Of a stretch of DNA of 62,000 nucleotides, positions 28,408 to 40,300 are shown piece after piece. The position numbers and the translations under genes are program-made. The stretch lies in assembly GCA_009746045.1 (NCBI GenBank), contig RPFO01000050.1:4877228-4939227 (forward strand), written 5' to 3'. The notes below the pieces were generated by a model. The model made no database searches, was not told the DNA's origin, and saw nothing but the letters and a program-made list of their open reading frames with translations. This DNA is from Mesostigma viride (taxonomy: Eukaryota; Streptophyta; Mesostigmatophyceae; Mesostigmatales; Mesostigmataceae). The first letter of the stretch is position 1, and each line of letters starts with the position of its first letter.

Positions 28408-30129
28408 CTCGTCGTCTGTCCCAACTCAGTCCTAATAATAGGACTGAGTTGACCTTTTTCAACCGTGTGTAGTGACTAGGTGGGGGGTCCATCCAAGATG
28501 CTTAGATGTGGGTCTATGGAGTATTTGATGTCCTCTTGCTGGCAAAAATACTACATCAGTGAAAACTTGACCCAAACTCCTAAAAATTACATGGATGTAT
28601 GGCACCGTCGGCGAATTTGCATTTTTGTGTGGAAGCATGAGTGGCAAAAATTGAATAAATTCCATATGCATGTTAAAAAAATACAGGCATGTAAACAATA
28701 TAGTTCTTGACCTGTGGCAAAAAACTGGACTCAATTTGGCCACTGGCACTGCCTGAAACACGCCAAATACTGCCAGTCCTATACATAGGACTGGGCCATG
28801 CTAGCAATTTGCAAGCATGTAAGTGCGGTCATACTACATAGTAGCGTGGCCACAAACCATGTCAATCAGCCCATTTCCCTTCAGGCGTAATAGGAAAACA
28901 TACTTGCATCATCATATTGCAGTTATATTGTACCTTAGTATGTGTGAAAGCCTATGCATGCATGTAGGGAATGCGTATGGATACGTAGCTACAAAGGGAT
29001 GTATTATAAGTAATAACCACCGATATAATGGGTAGGTTAGTCACATTTAATTGTTCTTTACAAGAATGGACATGGATAAAACTGTATTACCTTGCCATGA
29101 CACATGTGGCCAAGATACCTGCTGGCACATGATGACAGTGGTTTATCACCATGATTTTTCACTCACCCGTATAAGCTTGACAGTACCCTTGACGCAGCCC
29201 ATGACCACACAATCATGCAGTATGAACATAGCAAGAGAATAACTAACATCTATGAAAGTGTTTTAACCCATTCAGCACCTAAAACCTTGTACAGCCACGC
29301 TACGGTAAGGCAAATGCCTGGTAAGATCATCTAAAAAGATGGTTTTAGAGAGGGGCAGGCAACGGTCAAGAAAGAGCAGCAAGACTCAAAACTGACAGCG
29401 CATCGCAAGCTTAAACTCATGTAAGAATACCAAGAAACGATGAAGCAGCGATATTCCAGCTTTACCTGGCACGGCTGGCGTTACCTTGGCCCAGGCGGTG
29501 CCTGCAAAAGTGGCACTTTGCGGCACACAAACCATGACGTGACAGAGTGGTCGAAATCATCAAATCTTTACTGCCACTAGACTTAATCTACGACAATACA
29601 TGATAAAAGGTAGAAAGAAACCTATAAACCCTTCGATTTGATCCGGGAATCAATTGTAGTAATCCATTCCGTCGACCTGCCTAATCGCAGATTTTTCCAG
29701 CAAGAACAGTGCCGACACCCAGTAAATCGCATCCCCGCGAGGTTAAAATTCACTTGTATCATCTTTAGGACATAAAAAATCTATTTCCTGGGTTTGGCCC
29801 GCAAAATCGTCCGAAAACGTAAACTGCATGCATGGGCGCAAGCCGCCATGGCTAGGTCGTGCATTTCCGGAACTCACGTTTCGCGTGAAAATGTACCCTT
29901 ACCACCTGTACTTTCACCGTACGGTTAGACGCCCAAACCAAATCCAAAAAATTCCCAAAAATATGTCCAAGAAAGATCTTTTCAAGTAGTATTTGAATAA
30001 ATTTTGAGAAAAATTTTCTGCCAAATATTCCGACCGGGGCGAATTTTCTACAAAACCTCAAAATTAGGTCCTAAAATTAGGACTGAGTTGAACTCAGTCC
30101 TAAAATTAGGACCAGGGACAGACGACGAG
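28408..30129. mobile_element. TTAA element A, 1722 bp, non-autonomous
   Basis: Flanked by TTAA at 28404-28407 and 30130-30133. Perfect 15-bp TIRs CTCGTCGTCTGTCCC. Subterminal hairpins made of AACTCAGTCCTAAT and ATTAGGACTGAGTT occur just inside both ends. No ORF with recognisable transposase. TTAA specificity suggests mobilisation by a piggyBac-type enzyme encoded elsewhere (inference). Confidence 0.85.
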
Positions 30130-30133
30130 TTAA

Positions 30134-32429
30134 GGAGGGGACACCCCTAAAGGGCACTTTTCTGGAAACCATACCTATGCATGTGCTAAAAATCCAATGA
30201 TGATTGGGGACCATAAATATGATTTTAAAAAAATTTTCCAGCCACTTGGGGGTGGTACTAGCCCCCACCATACACCGGTTACGCACTAAAAATAGAAAAA
30301 GACGCTATTTTAGTCACATTTTTCCTAGGACAATGGGCAAACATATTGGGACCAAATCATATATTCCCGCATAGTTCCCCCACTTTTTAGAAAGCCTGCC
30401 TAATTTTGAGCACAAAATAATGATGTTTAGACACATTGATGGATTTTCCCGCAAAAAGGGTCCTTTTTTAAACAAAAAAAAATAAAACAAATCATAAACA
30501 CATGCAATAGTGCCAAATCATATATTCCCAAATACTAGAGAGGGGGGGACATGCACGGCCCCAAATTTTCAGGTCATTCTGACAAGCGCAGCCCTATTTG
30601 ATGGATATTCCTAGATTGCCACCTGTGACGAAGCTAAGGGAGGTTTTAGCTAGTATTTAACCACACTAACACCCCTTTATACATCTAAGCCACGTGAAAA
30701 CTGGCCAAACCACATACTACCATTCTCTGCACATATGGTACCTCCTATGTTCAAGGTTTGACGCCATTCTGACAAGAACTGCCCAAGTTACAACCATTCC
30801 AAGACGGCCACCCATGTAGACGCTACAAGGAAATTAGAGTAACCATTCAGCCACACTAGCACCTCCTTCTTCATCAAAGACATCTGCAAACTGACCAAAG
30901 CACACATAATCAACTCTTGCACGCTGACGGCAACGCATGCTCAATGTGGGGGGTCATTGCGACAAGAACTGCTCAAGTTGATGGGTTTCCTATATGACCA
31001 CATGACAAGGCGCTAAGGACCACTCAGTAAGTTAGTAACCCCACAGTGCCACTTCATATGCCATCCAACATGCACCAAAACCATGCTGAGTATGTTTACA
31101 ATGTACAAAGGGGTGGCCACGCACCTCATAGGTCTTCATCATCCCTCCAGCATGGCCAGCCTTGTAAATATGTTCTAGCCTTGACGATGGTAGCCCTAAC
31201 ATGCCTAAGCAGTATTTTCTATGTTTCTCCCAGGTTAGAGTGTAAGGTTGATGCCAACCAAGCTAATCAACACAACAACACCTCCTAAACTGTCGGCTCC
31301 CCGGCACGGATGACAAACTGGGACTATGGAGGGCAAGGAACCAAGTAGGAACATGGTATATATAGCTTGCATGCAGTCATGCATGTCAACCGGATGGTTG
31401 GCTCAGCACATTGTAGTCTTGTCACATCATCATAACAAAGGAAAGCTCAAACAACCATTGGTGCCAGCTATCTACATGCAGTCACACAAATGCAATATCT
31501 CCAACATCATCATCACTATAACACTTCCATCCCTGCACGATAAAATGCAAAGAAACCATTGGCGGCCCTTCACCGCATGAGCGCTGTGATGCCGCTGCGG
31601 CCTGCGAAGAGAGGGTGCGTCACTCTCAAACAACAAGAAGCGTCCATACGCACAACATCCTTGCCAGAACACGTTTTATGAAATGCCTTATACCTTCCCG
31701 AAGAGCTACAGGCTGCGACTGAAGCGGCCCTGATCACGACATCAACGAAAACAATCTAAAGCTGCCAGGTATTCGACAACACAACGGCAAGCGACGGCGA
31801 GCTAGCTGGCGGAAACTGCCCAAAAAGAACGCAAAAAACCTCGAACGATGAGCTCATAGAAGAAAGCACCGATAGCAGATAACATTCGCGACAAAGCTGT
31901 ACCTTGCCCTCGTAAATCCCTCGCCCAGGCGCCCAACAACAGCCGTTCTTCCATGGACAGGTCAGACACGCACTGCGCAGGTCTGAACAATTACTTACCG
32001 ATAATGGCCGAAAATCTGGCAAAAAGCACCAGCTCGGTTTAGAACTCGATGCACCCGATATTAATGCCTGCTTCACGGTCAGAACAGCCCCCCAAACCGC
32101 TATTTTACAGCCGCTATCATGAATTCTATTTCATTCCGCGCGACCAAAAAATTCAGATTACCCCCCATGCCGATGGCATAAAAAAACAACAGCGATATTG
32201 TAAACCAGCTGATTTCCGCCACAAACTAACATCATATGAACTCATCTCCTTTTAGATTCGAGTAAAATTCTTGCATTTCGCCTGCCCTAGTGTGGTAGTT
32301 TCGCCTGAACGCAGTCGCCAATGATGGCCACTTCCGCAAGGGGTGCGCGCACCGTGCACGTGAAATTTGTGACCTTCGGTTCCGGCGCGAATTTTTTGGC
32401 GCCAAAAAATTCGGGGGTGTCCCGTCCCC
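30134..32429. mobile_element. TTAA element B, 2296 bp, non-autonomous, abutting element A
   Basis: Bounded by the shared TTAA at 30130-30133 and TTAA at 32430-32433. Imperfect TIRs share GGGACACCCC (GGAGGGGACACCCC on the left; GGGGACGGGACACCCC on the right, reverse complement). Near the right end is a palindrome, CGCGAATTTTTTGGCGCC followed by AAAAAATTCG. AT-rich, with no supported gene. Confidence 0.75.
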
Positions 32430-33439
32430 TTAAGCATGTCCGCCCAGGTCGTGATGGGAGGAGCATCGCCGGCCAGGCCAGCAGGGGCTGGCTTGGCAGC
32501 GATGTCCTTCACCACCTGGGCGGTGAGGCCTGCGGTGTTCTGCAGGACCTCGATAGCGATGGCATTGTACCTCCGACGTTGGTCGATGTCGCGGAGCTGG
32601 GCAGTGATGGCGTCGGAGGAGGGGGTGGTGGCGGTGGAGGAGGCGAGGAGGGTGGAGGTGGCGGTGGAGATGGTGGGGAGCTCAGCAGCCAGCGTGCCGC
32701 CCATTGCCGCCACATCTGTGGCAAGGGGGGTCACGTGCTGCTCGAAAGCTTCCTGAAGGAGGGCACGGATGGAGGATTCGATTAAGGTGGTGGGGAGGGG
32801 CGTGGGGGGCCAAAGCGCCTCGATGGAGCGTCCAAGGAGGGAAAAGAGGGCGTATTGCTGGAGGTGGGGGCGGCGGGTGGTGTGGATGTTGTGGTTGAAA
32901 TGGCGCCTCTGAAGGAAGGCATTGAAGAGGCGGCCCTGGTGAGAAAGCTGCTTGCACAGTTCAAGAAGCGAGGCGTGCGATCCGAAAAACACGTAGGCCA
33001 GGATGCGATCGTGGGTGAGCTTGTCAAAAAAGCCGGGCTGGCTGGCGTCAAAGTCGAACTCGTCCCAGGTCGGCTCGGCAGGGCGACTGCGCTTGGGTTC
33101 AGGCGACGCTGCTGGCGAGGCGGGCTCAGCGGGGGGCTGGGTGACCACTAGAGCTTGGCTAGTGGCGCCCGGCTGCCTTCTGGGCCGGTGGGCGAAGCTG
33201 CAGCCGGAGCTGCAGACGTATATTTTCATTGCCGAGCGCAGCCGCCAGGCTGCGTTGCGTCGAGGGGCGTTTGCTCATCGTATATTGCGGAATAGCTTAG
33301 GAAAATTATATCAGCATGTGCGTCGTAGAAATACGCGTCGACTGTGATATTCACGGCTAAATTCGGTGCTCAAACGTGAAAGTTATAAGCTCCGCCGTCA
33401 GCCATGGCTACCTCGTGGCTCGTCACGTGATATGTCACA

Positions 33440-33605
33440 ATACCGGGCCGGTATTACGTGTAGAGCGTGGCCGCCAGTTAGGCTCGACTGAAACACACGC
33501 CCTGATCAAGCATGCTGTTTCCGGCCCCACCGTCTAGGTCATCTAGTCGCTCTACACGTAAGCCAGCCATGATTTCAATGCACAAGGATACACTTGCATC
33601 GATCT
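33440..33605 (+). mobile_element. Partial SINE-like repeat between two head-to-head ORF1 copies
   Basis: Shares CCGCCAGTTAGGCTCGA, CGCCCTGATCAAGCATGCTG and CACCGTCTAGGTCATCTAGT with 27390-27490. Truncated. Confidence 0.55.
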
Positions 33606-33635
33606 ATAGGCCATATGCCCCACGAGCCACGAGGT

Positions 33636-35620
33636 AGCCATGGCTGACGGCGGAGCTCATAACTTTCACGTTTGAGCACCGACTTTAGCCGTGAATATCA
33701 CAATCGACGCGTCTTTCTACGACGCACATGCTGATATAATTTTCCGCAGCTATTACGCAATATACGATGAGCAAACGCTTATCGACACAACGCAGCCTGG
33801 CGGCTGCGCTCGGCAATGAAAATACGTCTGCAGCTCCGGCTGCAGCTTCGCCCTCAGGTCCGGCAGGCAGTGATGACACTAGTCGCGCACTGGTGGCCGT
33901 CCAGCACCCTCCCGGGCTTCCTGCCTCGCCCTTAGCCTCGCCTGAGCCAAAACGCAGCCGCCCAACCGAACCGAGCTGGTCTGAGCGCGACTTTGACGTT
34001 GACGGGTTATTTTCCACCTCCGACGATGCCAGACCCAGCTTTTTCGACATCATTGCCACCCATCAAGATACCGGAGCTCGTGTTTTATGGGTCATACCCC
34101 TCCATTTTCGACCTGTGCCAGCGCCTTCAACGCCTTAGCCACCTCCGCACTGGACCTGACGGCCGGTTTACTATCCGACAACATGCTGAGAACCTGGCCA
34201 GCTGGTCTCGCCCCCGTCTTCAGCTCGCCGCCCTCTTTTCCATCCTTCAGCGCTCTGTCACGGATCTCTGGACCCCCTCCCCCTTGACCGAATCCACCTT
34301 CCTCCTCCACCTCCAAGAAACCATCTCACAGCACGTGACGCCCCTATAGCCGCAGATGTGGCAGCTGTGGGTCGCACGCTGGCTGCTGAGCTCCCACCAT
34401 CCCCACCGCCACCGCCACCCTCCTCGCCTCCACCACCCCCCCCTCCGCCTCCACCGACTCCATCACCGCCCAGCTCCGCGACATCGACCAGCGTCTTAAG
34501 GATAATGCCATCGCTATCGAGGTCCTGCAGAACACCGCAGGCCTCACCGCCCAGGCGGTGAAGGACATTGCCGCCAAGCTAGCCTCTGCTGGCCTGGCCG
34601 GCGATGCTCCTCCCATTACGACCTGGGCGGACATGCTTAAGCAGCACACCACCTCCACCACCTCCGCCGTCGCAGCCCAGCTCCAGCGGCAGACGCTTGA
34701 CCTCCGCGAGGAGGCCGAGCTCGCCAAGCGCAGCCTCAACGTCATTGTCAAGAACTTCGACATGACCTGGAAGGTGAGAATTCCGAGAAGCTTGCGCGTG
34801 CGTTTGAGAGAGAAATCCTTGGTCGCATGGGCCTTACTGGTGAGATCGAGCTGGTCGCCCACCGCCTTCCCCGCGCGCGGGGTAAGGCAGGGGCGCCCCC
34901 GCTCCTTCTCACCTTTAAGACCCCGGCGGACAAGATTTCTTTTCTCCGACGCCGCAAGCGGCTCGAGAAGACTCTCTTCACCCTTGACGACGACTTGACC
35001 CTGGCGCAGCAACAACGGCGACGGGAGCTATGGCCGACCTACCTCCAGCTCCGGCAGAGGCAAGGCGGGGCAGCCGGTGTACTGGAAGGGGGCGGCCATC
35101 TACGTCGGCCACAAGCCCTGGCAAGCGACCCCCGCGGCCCCAGTGACTCCAGACGCCCCAGCTTAGGGGAATACAGCAGTAGTAGTGTAGAATAGATAGA
35201 CCGTGTCCATGTACATGTACGCCTCCTACAGGCACTATACCAGCTGAGCCACGCGCATTATTTAACCATGTACATGTGTGCCTATGATGTGCCACACTCC
35301 AGATGATGCCTAGTTTTATTTCGTTATGCTGTGCCCATGCAGAGAGCTGCTCTCTGCTGAGATGCCACGCTCTAGTTTTTTGTATAGCTATGATGATCTT
35401 CCCCCACATGACATGCTCCCCCTTAGCTGGGCATAGCGTGATCGATCATGAGGGTGCAGGTGCCCTGGTGCACCTAGAGCACGTGTCATTTACATTCCCA
35501 CACTTGCAGGAAGTAGCTTAGAATGTATTATAGGCCATATGCCCCTTCTCAAGGGATATGTGCTACATATACTCCCAACGGAGTTATGTTCCTAATTAAT
35601 TAATTAATTAATTAATTAAG
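33636..35620 (+). mobile_element. ORF1-only retroposon copy 3, about 2.0 kb, complete ends
   Basis: Leader 33640-33766, ORF1 33767-35195, 3' UTR with the hairpin CTCCCAACGGAG at about 35574, then a (TAAT)n tail to about 35620. Only about 400 bp separate the ORF1 end from the tail, so no ORF2 is present. This is the best reference copy for the family in the window. Confidence 0.85.
33767..35195 (+). pseudogene. ORF1 of retroposon copy 3, frameshifted
   Basis: Opens MSKRLSTQRSLAAALGNENT. The frame breaks after SFFDIIATHQDTG, near 34075, and resumes in another frame as PELVFYGSYPSIFDLCQRLQ ... TISQHVTPL. A proline-rich run follows, partly a CCACC array. It continues VKDIAAKLASAGLAGDAP, AQLQRQTLDLREEAELAKRS and VKNFDM. 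Further frameshifts come near 34770 and in the final QGG..YW segment. The overall domain order equals that of copy 2. At least four lesions, so not translated as one protein. Confidence 0.8.
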
Positions 35621-35757
35621 GATACACATTTCCATCACCATTCATCTTCATCATCCTGAACGACTCGAACACGCGGACAAGATAACGGCAGGCTCGAGCT
35701 ACCATGGTCCGGATTCTCCCGATTTCTGGCCTGCGCTGGTTGTCTCCTTGATGTCAC
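35621..35757 (+). mobile_element. Partial SINE-like repeat, 3' half
   Basis: Matches 27515-27650: AAGGATACACATTTCCATCA ... GATAACGGCAGGCTCGAGCT ... TTGTCTCCTTGATG. It starts directly after the TAAT tail of copy 3. Confidence 0.6.
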
Positions 35758-36045
35758 AATACCGGCCATGTGCTATCTGGGCTATGTGCTACAGATACTC
35801 CCAACGGAGTTATGTTCCTAATTAATTAATTAATTAATTAATATAGCACGAGGGCTATACCTGCATTAATTAATTAATTAATTAATTAATTAATTAATTA
35901 ATTAATTAATTAATTAATTAATATAGCACGAGGCCTATACCTGCATTAATTAATTAATTAATTAATTAATTAATTAATTAATTAATTAATTAGACTCGTG
36001 CTCCCGTTGGGGAGTCACGGAGCATTAATTAATTAATTAATTAAT
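35758..36045. repeat. Cluster of TTAA/TAAT tetranucleotide tails
   Basis: Three long (ATTA)n arrays separated by TATAGCACGAGGSCTATACCTGCA and by CTCGTGCTCCCGTTGGGGAG hairpin ends. It is a pile-up of retroposon 3' ends in both orientations. Confidence 0.85.
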
Positions 36046-36655
36046 TAGACTCGTGCTCCCGTTGGGGAGGCACGGAGCATTAACCCCGATGGATGGATGG
36101 ATGGGTGCAAACAGTCCTACCGGTCTAGTCTATCTACATCGGCTACATACTACATCTATCTAACAACATTCTAACTACAACATCTATCTAGGCAGCCGCA
36201 CGCTGCTCTAGGGGGCTATCTGGCGTGCCTCCCACGAGATTGCACACGCGGGCGCTTCCCCACTGGGGGGGGCTCGTTATCCTCTATGACCTGGGCCCAC
36301 TTGGCCTTGTCCATCATCTTCTTCCAAATCACGGAGAGGCCTAGGCCCCCCATGTCCTCTACTAGCTGTTCTTTGAAGGTGCGGGCCTTGCGGCGTCTAA
36401 CATCACTGGGCCCAGCCCACGTCAGGAGGTGCCGGCCAGGCTGGGCTGGTCGCAGTCCTGCGGGGGGGCCACGTGAGGTGTCTACCTGGTTGGTGCGAGC
36501 TAGGTGCCCTACTAGCTGCAGGCGGCGTTGCTTAATGGTGCTGGTGATATAGGGCATGCCCTGGTACAGGTCCTCATTGCGGACATGAGCAGCATATCCT
36601 ACTCTGAAAATGGAACGCAGCATGCTGGTGACCGCGCCGTCCAGCTTGCGGTTAC
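36000..36655 (-). mobile_element. 5'-truncated copy of the 10.6-17.5 kb LINE
   Basis: The 3' UTR and the last ~145 codons of ORF2 (36652-36216, KLDGAVTSMLRSIFRVGYAA ... SRGRHAR) are almost identical to 11235-10802. The copy stops abruptly at about 36653, next to an ATGG array. High identity suggests recent movement of this family. Confidence 0.9.
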
Positions 36656-37317
36656 GGAGCACCCCGATGGATGGATGGATGGATGGATGGGTGCAAACAG
36701 TCCTACCTGCATAATTCAGAGTTTGTTACCCCAATGAGCCTTGATCACAATGCAATCTTATGGCAGATCTAGAGGCCATGCAAGACCTTGAAAACATCTC
36801 AAATCCTCTAAAAAATGTTTGTCGATTCGATATAAAAAATTAAGTTTTTGCGATACATAAATATCTTTGTTGCTGGCAGCTTAAATAGAGGTGCACAGCA
36901 CAAGTTTTGCAAAGGACTCGATTGCCTCTGTTGATTGACGTGGCAACAAGAATTCTAGGAATGGGGGCAACAAGTTCCAGGAGACAGTCCGTCCCAGGAA
37001 ATGCATTGAGGATGCCCCCCGGCTTTAGCACTGCCCTTCCTACCTCCTACGTGTCCCTCAGGTAAACTACCACAGTCGTAGGGGAGGACTTCTGTGGCGT
37101 CCATGAGGAGCATGCTGCCAATGATGTAGTTCCTTCCAAGGATGGAGGGCCTTGAGCCCTTTCCATGCCCCAGGTATGGGCACACCTGAGCATTGGCTGC
37201 CTCACCAGTTGCCTTCCCCCGTCGCAAACGGAAGGTCGTAGTGGTACTTAAGACACAAGCCAACCACACGGATGCAGTGGGTCCAGCTTGACGAATTTGG
37301 CTGCAAGCGCTGCAGGC
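36656..37317. other. Intergenic region, 3' flank of the glycolate oxidase gene
   Basis: An (ATGG)n array at 36667-36691, then unremarkable sequence. The 3' UTR of the minus-strand oxidase gene must begin here. No gene recognised. Confidence 0.55.
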
Positions 37318-40300
37318 TTACAGCTTGGAGTGGCACTGGCCCGTGCAGGCGGCCTTGAGGCGGTCGCGCTCGGTGGTCACCAGCCCACGGTGGACGTCCT
37401 TGAGCGAGGGCAGGCCTGAGAGCATCATCGCCAGCTCAAACTCGTCGCGCAGGATCTGCAGCACGTTCCGCACCCCGTCCTCGCCCGCGGCCGCGAGGCC
37501 AAAGACAACTGGCCGGCCAACAAAGACCGCCTTGGCGCCCAGGGCAAGCGCCTTGAGAACGTCCGTCCCGCGGCGCACGCCCCCGTCCAGCAGCACAGGG
37601 ATGCGACCCTGCACCGCACCGACCACCTCCTCAAGCGCGTCGATGGTGGCGGGCACGTAGTCCAGCTGGCGAGCCCCGTGGTTGGACACGATGATGCCTG
37701 CCGCGCCGTACTGGATGGACAGCTTGGCTGCGGGGGGGGGGGCACAGAGGGGAAGTGTAGGCATGACCGTTGGTGGCGAGGGGAGGGGAGTGGGGTTAGT
37801 AAGGAGTCAGGCAGCGTGGGTGGGTGGGTGGGTTGGTCAATAAGGCACAAGACTTGGTATTGATGGGAAGCGCAAGCTTGCACTAAATGGCATGTGATAG
37901 CACTAAATTTAGATGGTGTGTGTGCCACTGCATCGTCCTTTGGTGCTGTTGCATCCGCTGAGGCAACCCCTGCCGGTGTCACGTGCGCGGGCCATGGCAC
38001 CGGCGTTGGTGATAATGGTAGATAACATTACGATAAAAAATAATAACGACAATGAAACGGTAAGTGACAATGGTCGGCCGCGTACCATCCTCGGCGGTCA
38101 GAACACCCTTGACCAGGATGGGCAGGCTGGTGATGCTCTTCAGCCACGTGATGTCCTTCCAGCTCAGCGATGGGTCAATCTGGCCCGCCACGTATGCGGC
38201 CAGGCCCGAGCCAGATGCCTGGGGGGAGCCACAGGGGCGAGGGGCGGGGAACAGCAGCGGGTTCGCAGGAATGGGCAGGCAGGAATGCGCACGTCAGCAT
38301 GCGCTGGACAAGGTGGGCAGGCAGGATTGGCACCAGAAGGGCACTAGCAGGGCGCAGGACACAGCAGAGGCAGTCACCAGCCGACATCGTGTGCTAAGGT
38401 TTGCCAGCAACTAGCACAAAAGACAATGGCAGCGCGCAAGGGTGCACCCATGGAGGGGAGACGGGGAGCAGCTTCTGAATGGAAGCCACTTTGGGCCATG
38501 GGGCAACACGGGTGCCGCAGTGGCAGGAGCTGTGCCAGAGGGAGACGACAGGACGTGGCCCCGCCTGCCCCCTCGACAGCCCTGTTAATTCCAGCCCAAC
38601 CACTCCCATTCCCGCGCCACCAGACGTCTCTCCCCTGGACGCACCCGCGCAAGTGAAGGCGTTCCAGGTTGAAGGTAACATCTTATCAACCACTTGCCTG
38701 GGCCGCTGGCGCCGCCCTCCCTTTCCTGTGCACACGACCCACCAGCGCCACTTTCTTTTTTGACACCCTCACATGCCCTGGCTGCCACTCCCACCCTCGC
38801 CGGCCACGATGAGGTGGCAGGTCTTCACAAAGAATGCGCGGCTGGTGCTGGTTGCCAGCAGGGAGCGTTCTTGGTGATGCGTGTGTGTGTGTCGGGCGTA
38901 TGGTTCATGCTTGTGTGCGCGTGGTCGGGCGTATGGTTCATGCTTGTGTGCGCGTGGTCGGGCGTATGGTTCATGCTTGTGTGCGCGTGGTCGGGCGTAT
39001 GGTTCATGCTTGTGTGCGCGTGTGTGTCGGGTGTATGGTTCATGCTTGTGTGCGCGTGGTCGCGCATATGGTTCATGCTTGTGTGCGTGTGTCCATAGGT
39101 CAAATTGTACTCATGCACAGTGTTCATGCTAGTATGCGTGTGTGCGTGTGTGCAGAAGTACCTCGTTCACGCTCGTGCCGACGCTATCGGATACGCACAC
39201 CTGGCTCATGCTCATTCATCTTTCACAAGCTCACCTTGTTCATGACGCCCATCTCCAGACCCTCAAAGTTCTTCATCGACAGGCCAGGGGGCAGAGAGAA
39301 CCTGGAATGGGGGGCGAGGAGGGGGGGGGGGGGGGGGCGCCGCCGCACAGTTGGCAGCACATATAAGCCGAGGGATGGAACTGGTAACGGACGCTTGTCA
39401 GGAACAAGCGCTAGACGGGATCAGCGTCAACTGCCACACATGACAGCAGACGCAAAGGGTACGATGGCATGCGCATTCTCCGGCTCACGTTTCCCACCCA
39501 CACAGCAGCCATTCACCATTCCCTCTATCCCTGCGCCGCGCCTGCCTGCCATGACCACGTTGGCACGGCCGCGCAGCATACAGCCGTCGCTTGTGTGTCG
39601 GCCCATCCCCCTATCGCTCTTCCTTTCCCCCCTCTCCCTTGCTTTCCCACTTTGTACCCCCTCCTTTCCTTCCACATTCTTGCACCTCCCACATGGCCCC
39701 TCCTCTTTCACACATCCGGCCCCCTGGTCGCGCAGACCGCATCATTCCCCTCGTGATGCACTCCTCACGCGCGCGCTTCTTTCTTTTCAACTCAATTTTC
39801 TTGATAGCCCACTAGTTGTCGTGGCAGGCTACACGGGAGCATGGACATACTTGTTGCGCATGTCAGCCCATCGGCGGCCCAGCTTGGGCGTGTCGACGGT
39901 GAGCGCGATGCCATTGAAGCCTGCGCGCTCCGCACGGCGCACCAGCTGCTCGACCACCTTGCGGTCCTTGTAAACCTGGGGGGGGGGGGAGAAGGGGGGG
40001 GAGAGGGGCACACACATGAGAGGCAGGCCAGACAGGCGCGGGCATCAGAAGCCAGGGGAGGCAGAAACAGAGAGGGAGGGAGGGGCGTGCGGCCAAGCGC
40101 CTGCCAAAACTCAGGAACTACGATCACAGGGAGTGCTTGGCCCAGGGATCAGGGCCAACTTAGTGCCTGCCTACCTGCCTGCAGCTTAATTCATCATAGA
40201 CATAATCCGGCTTTCCTTTGGCCAGCACTCACGTAGAGTTGGAAGAAGCGGGGCGCGGGGCCAACAGAGGCCACCTCCTCCACGCTCGATGTGGCCCACG

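Larger units (their letters stand above)
27863..33279 (-). pseudogene. ORF1 of retroposon copy 2, split and frameshifted
   Basis: The N-terminal half is at 33279-32430, the C-terminal half at 28407-27863. Met at 33279 opens MSKRPSTQRSLAAALGNEN, then a 2-bp insertion near 33227 shifts frame. The next frame covers a Pro/Ser-rich linker (SPEPKRSRPAEPTW), a helical region (LTHDRILAYVFFGSHASLL), a Ser/Thr-rich spacer and DAPPITTWADMLK. After the insert come AQLLSGRRLTSARREEAELA (coiled coil), LKNFDMEEGENSEKLARAFE, ITAHHLPRARGKAGAPPLL-like RNA-binding sequence, FLRRRKRLE and a conserved QQQRRRELWP..LQLRQ..GQPVYWKGAAIY end. The order and the Q-R-R-x-L-W/K-x-Y-W-K pattern resemble L1 ORF1p C-terminal regions. 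It would bind element RNA. This copy is inactive. Confidence 0.8.
27655..33425 (-). mobile_element. ORF1-only retroposon copy 2, full-length, split by two TTAA elements
   Basis: The leader at 33280-33425 (minus) and the 3' UTR at 27690-27862 (minus) match copies 1 and 3. ORF1 is interrupted at its CTTAAG codons (M-L-K-Q) by elements A and B (28408-32429). No ORF2 sequence lies between ORF1 stop and 3' UTR, so the unit is ORF1-only. Confidence 0.85.

Noticed and set aside
28500-32400. Search for a piggyBac transposase inside the TTAA elements
   Set aside because: Only short, low-quality frames were found; both elements appear non-autonomous.
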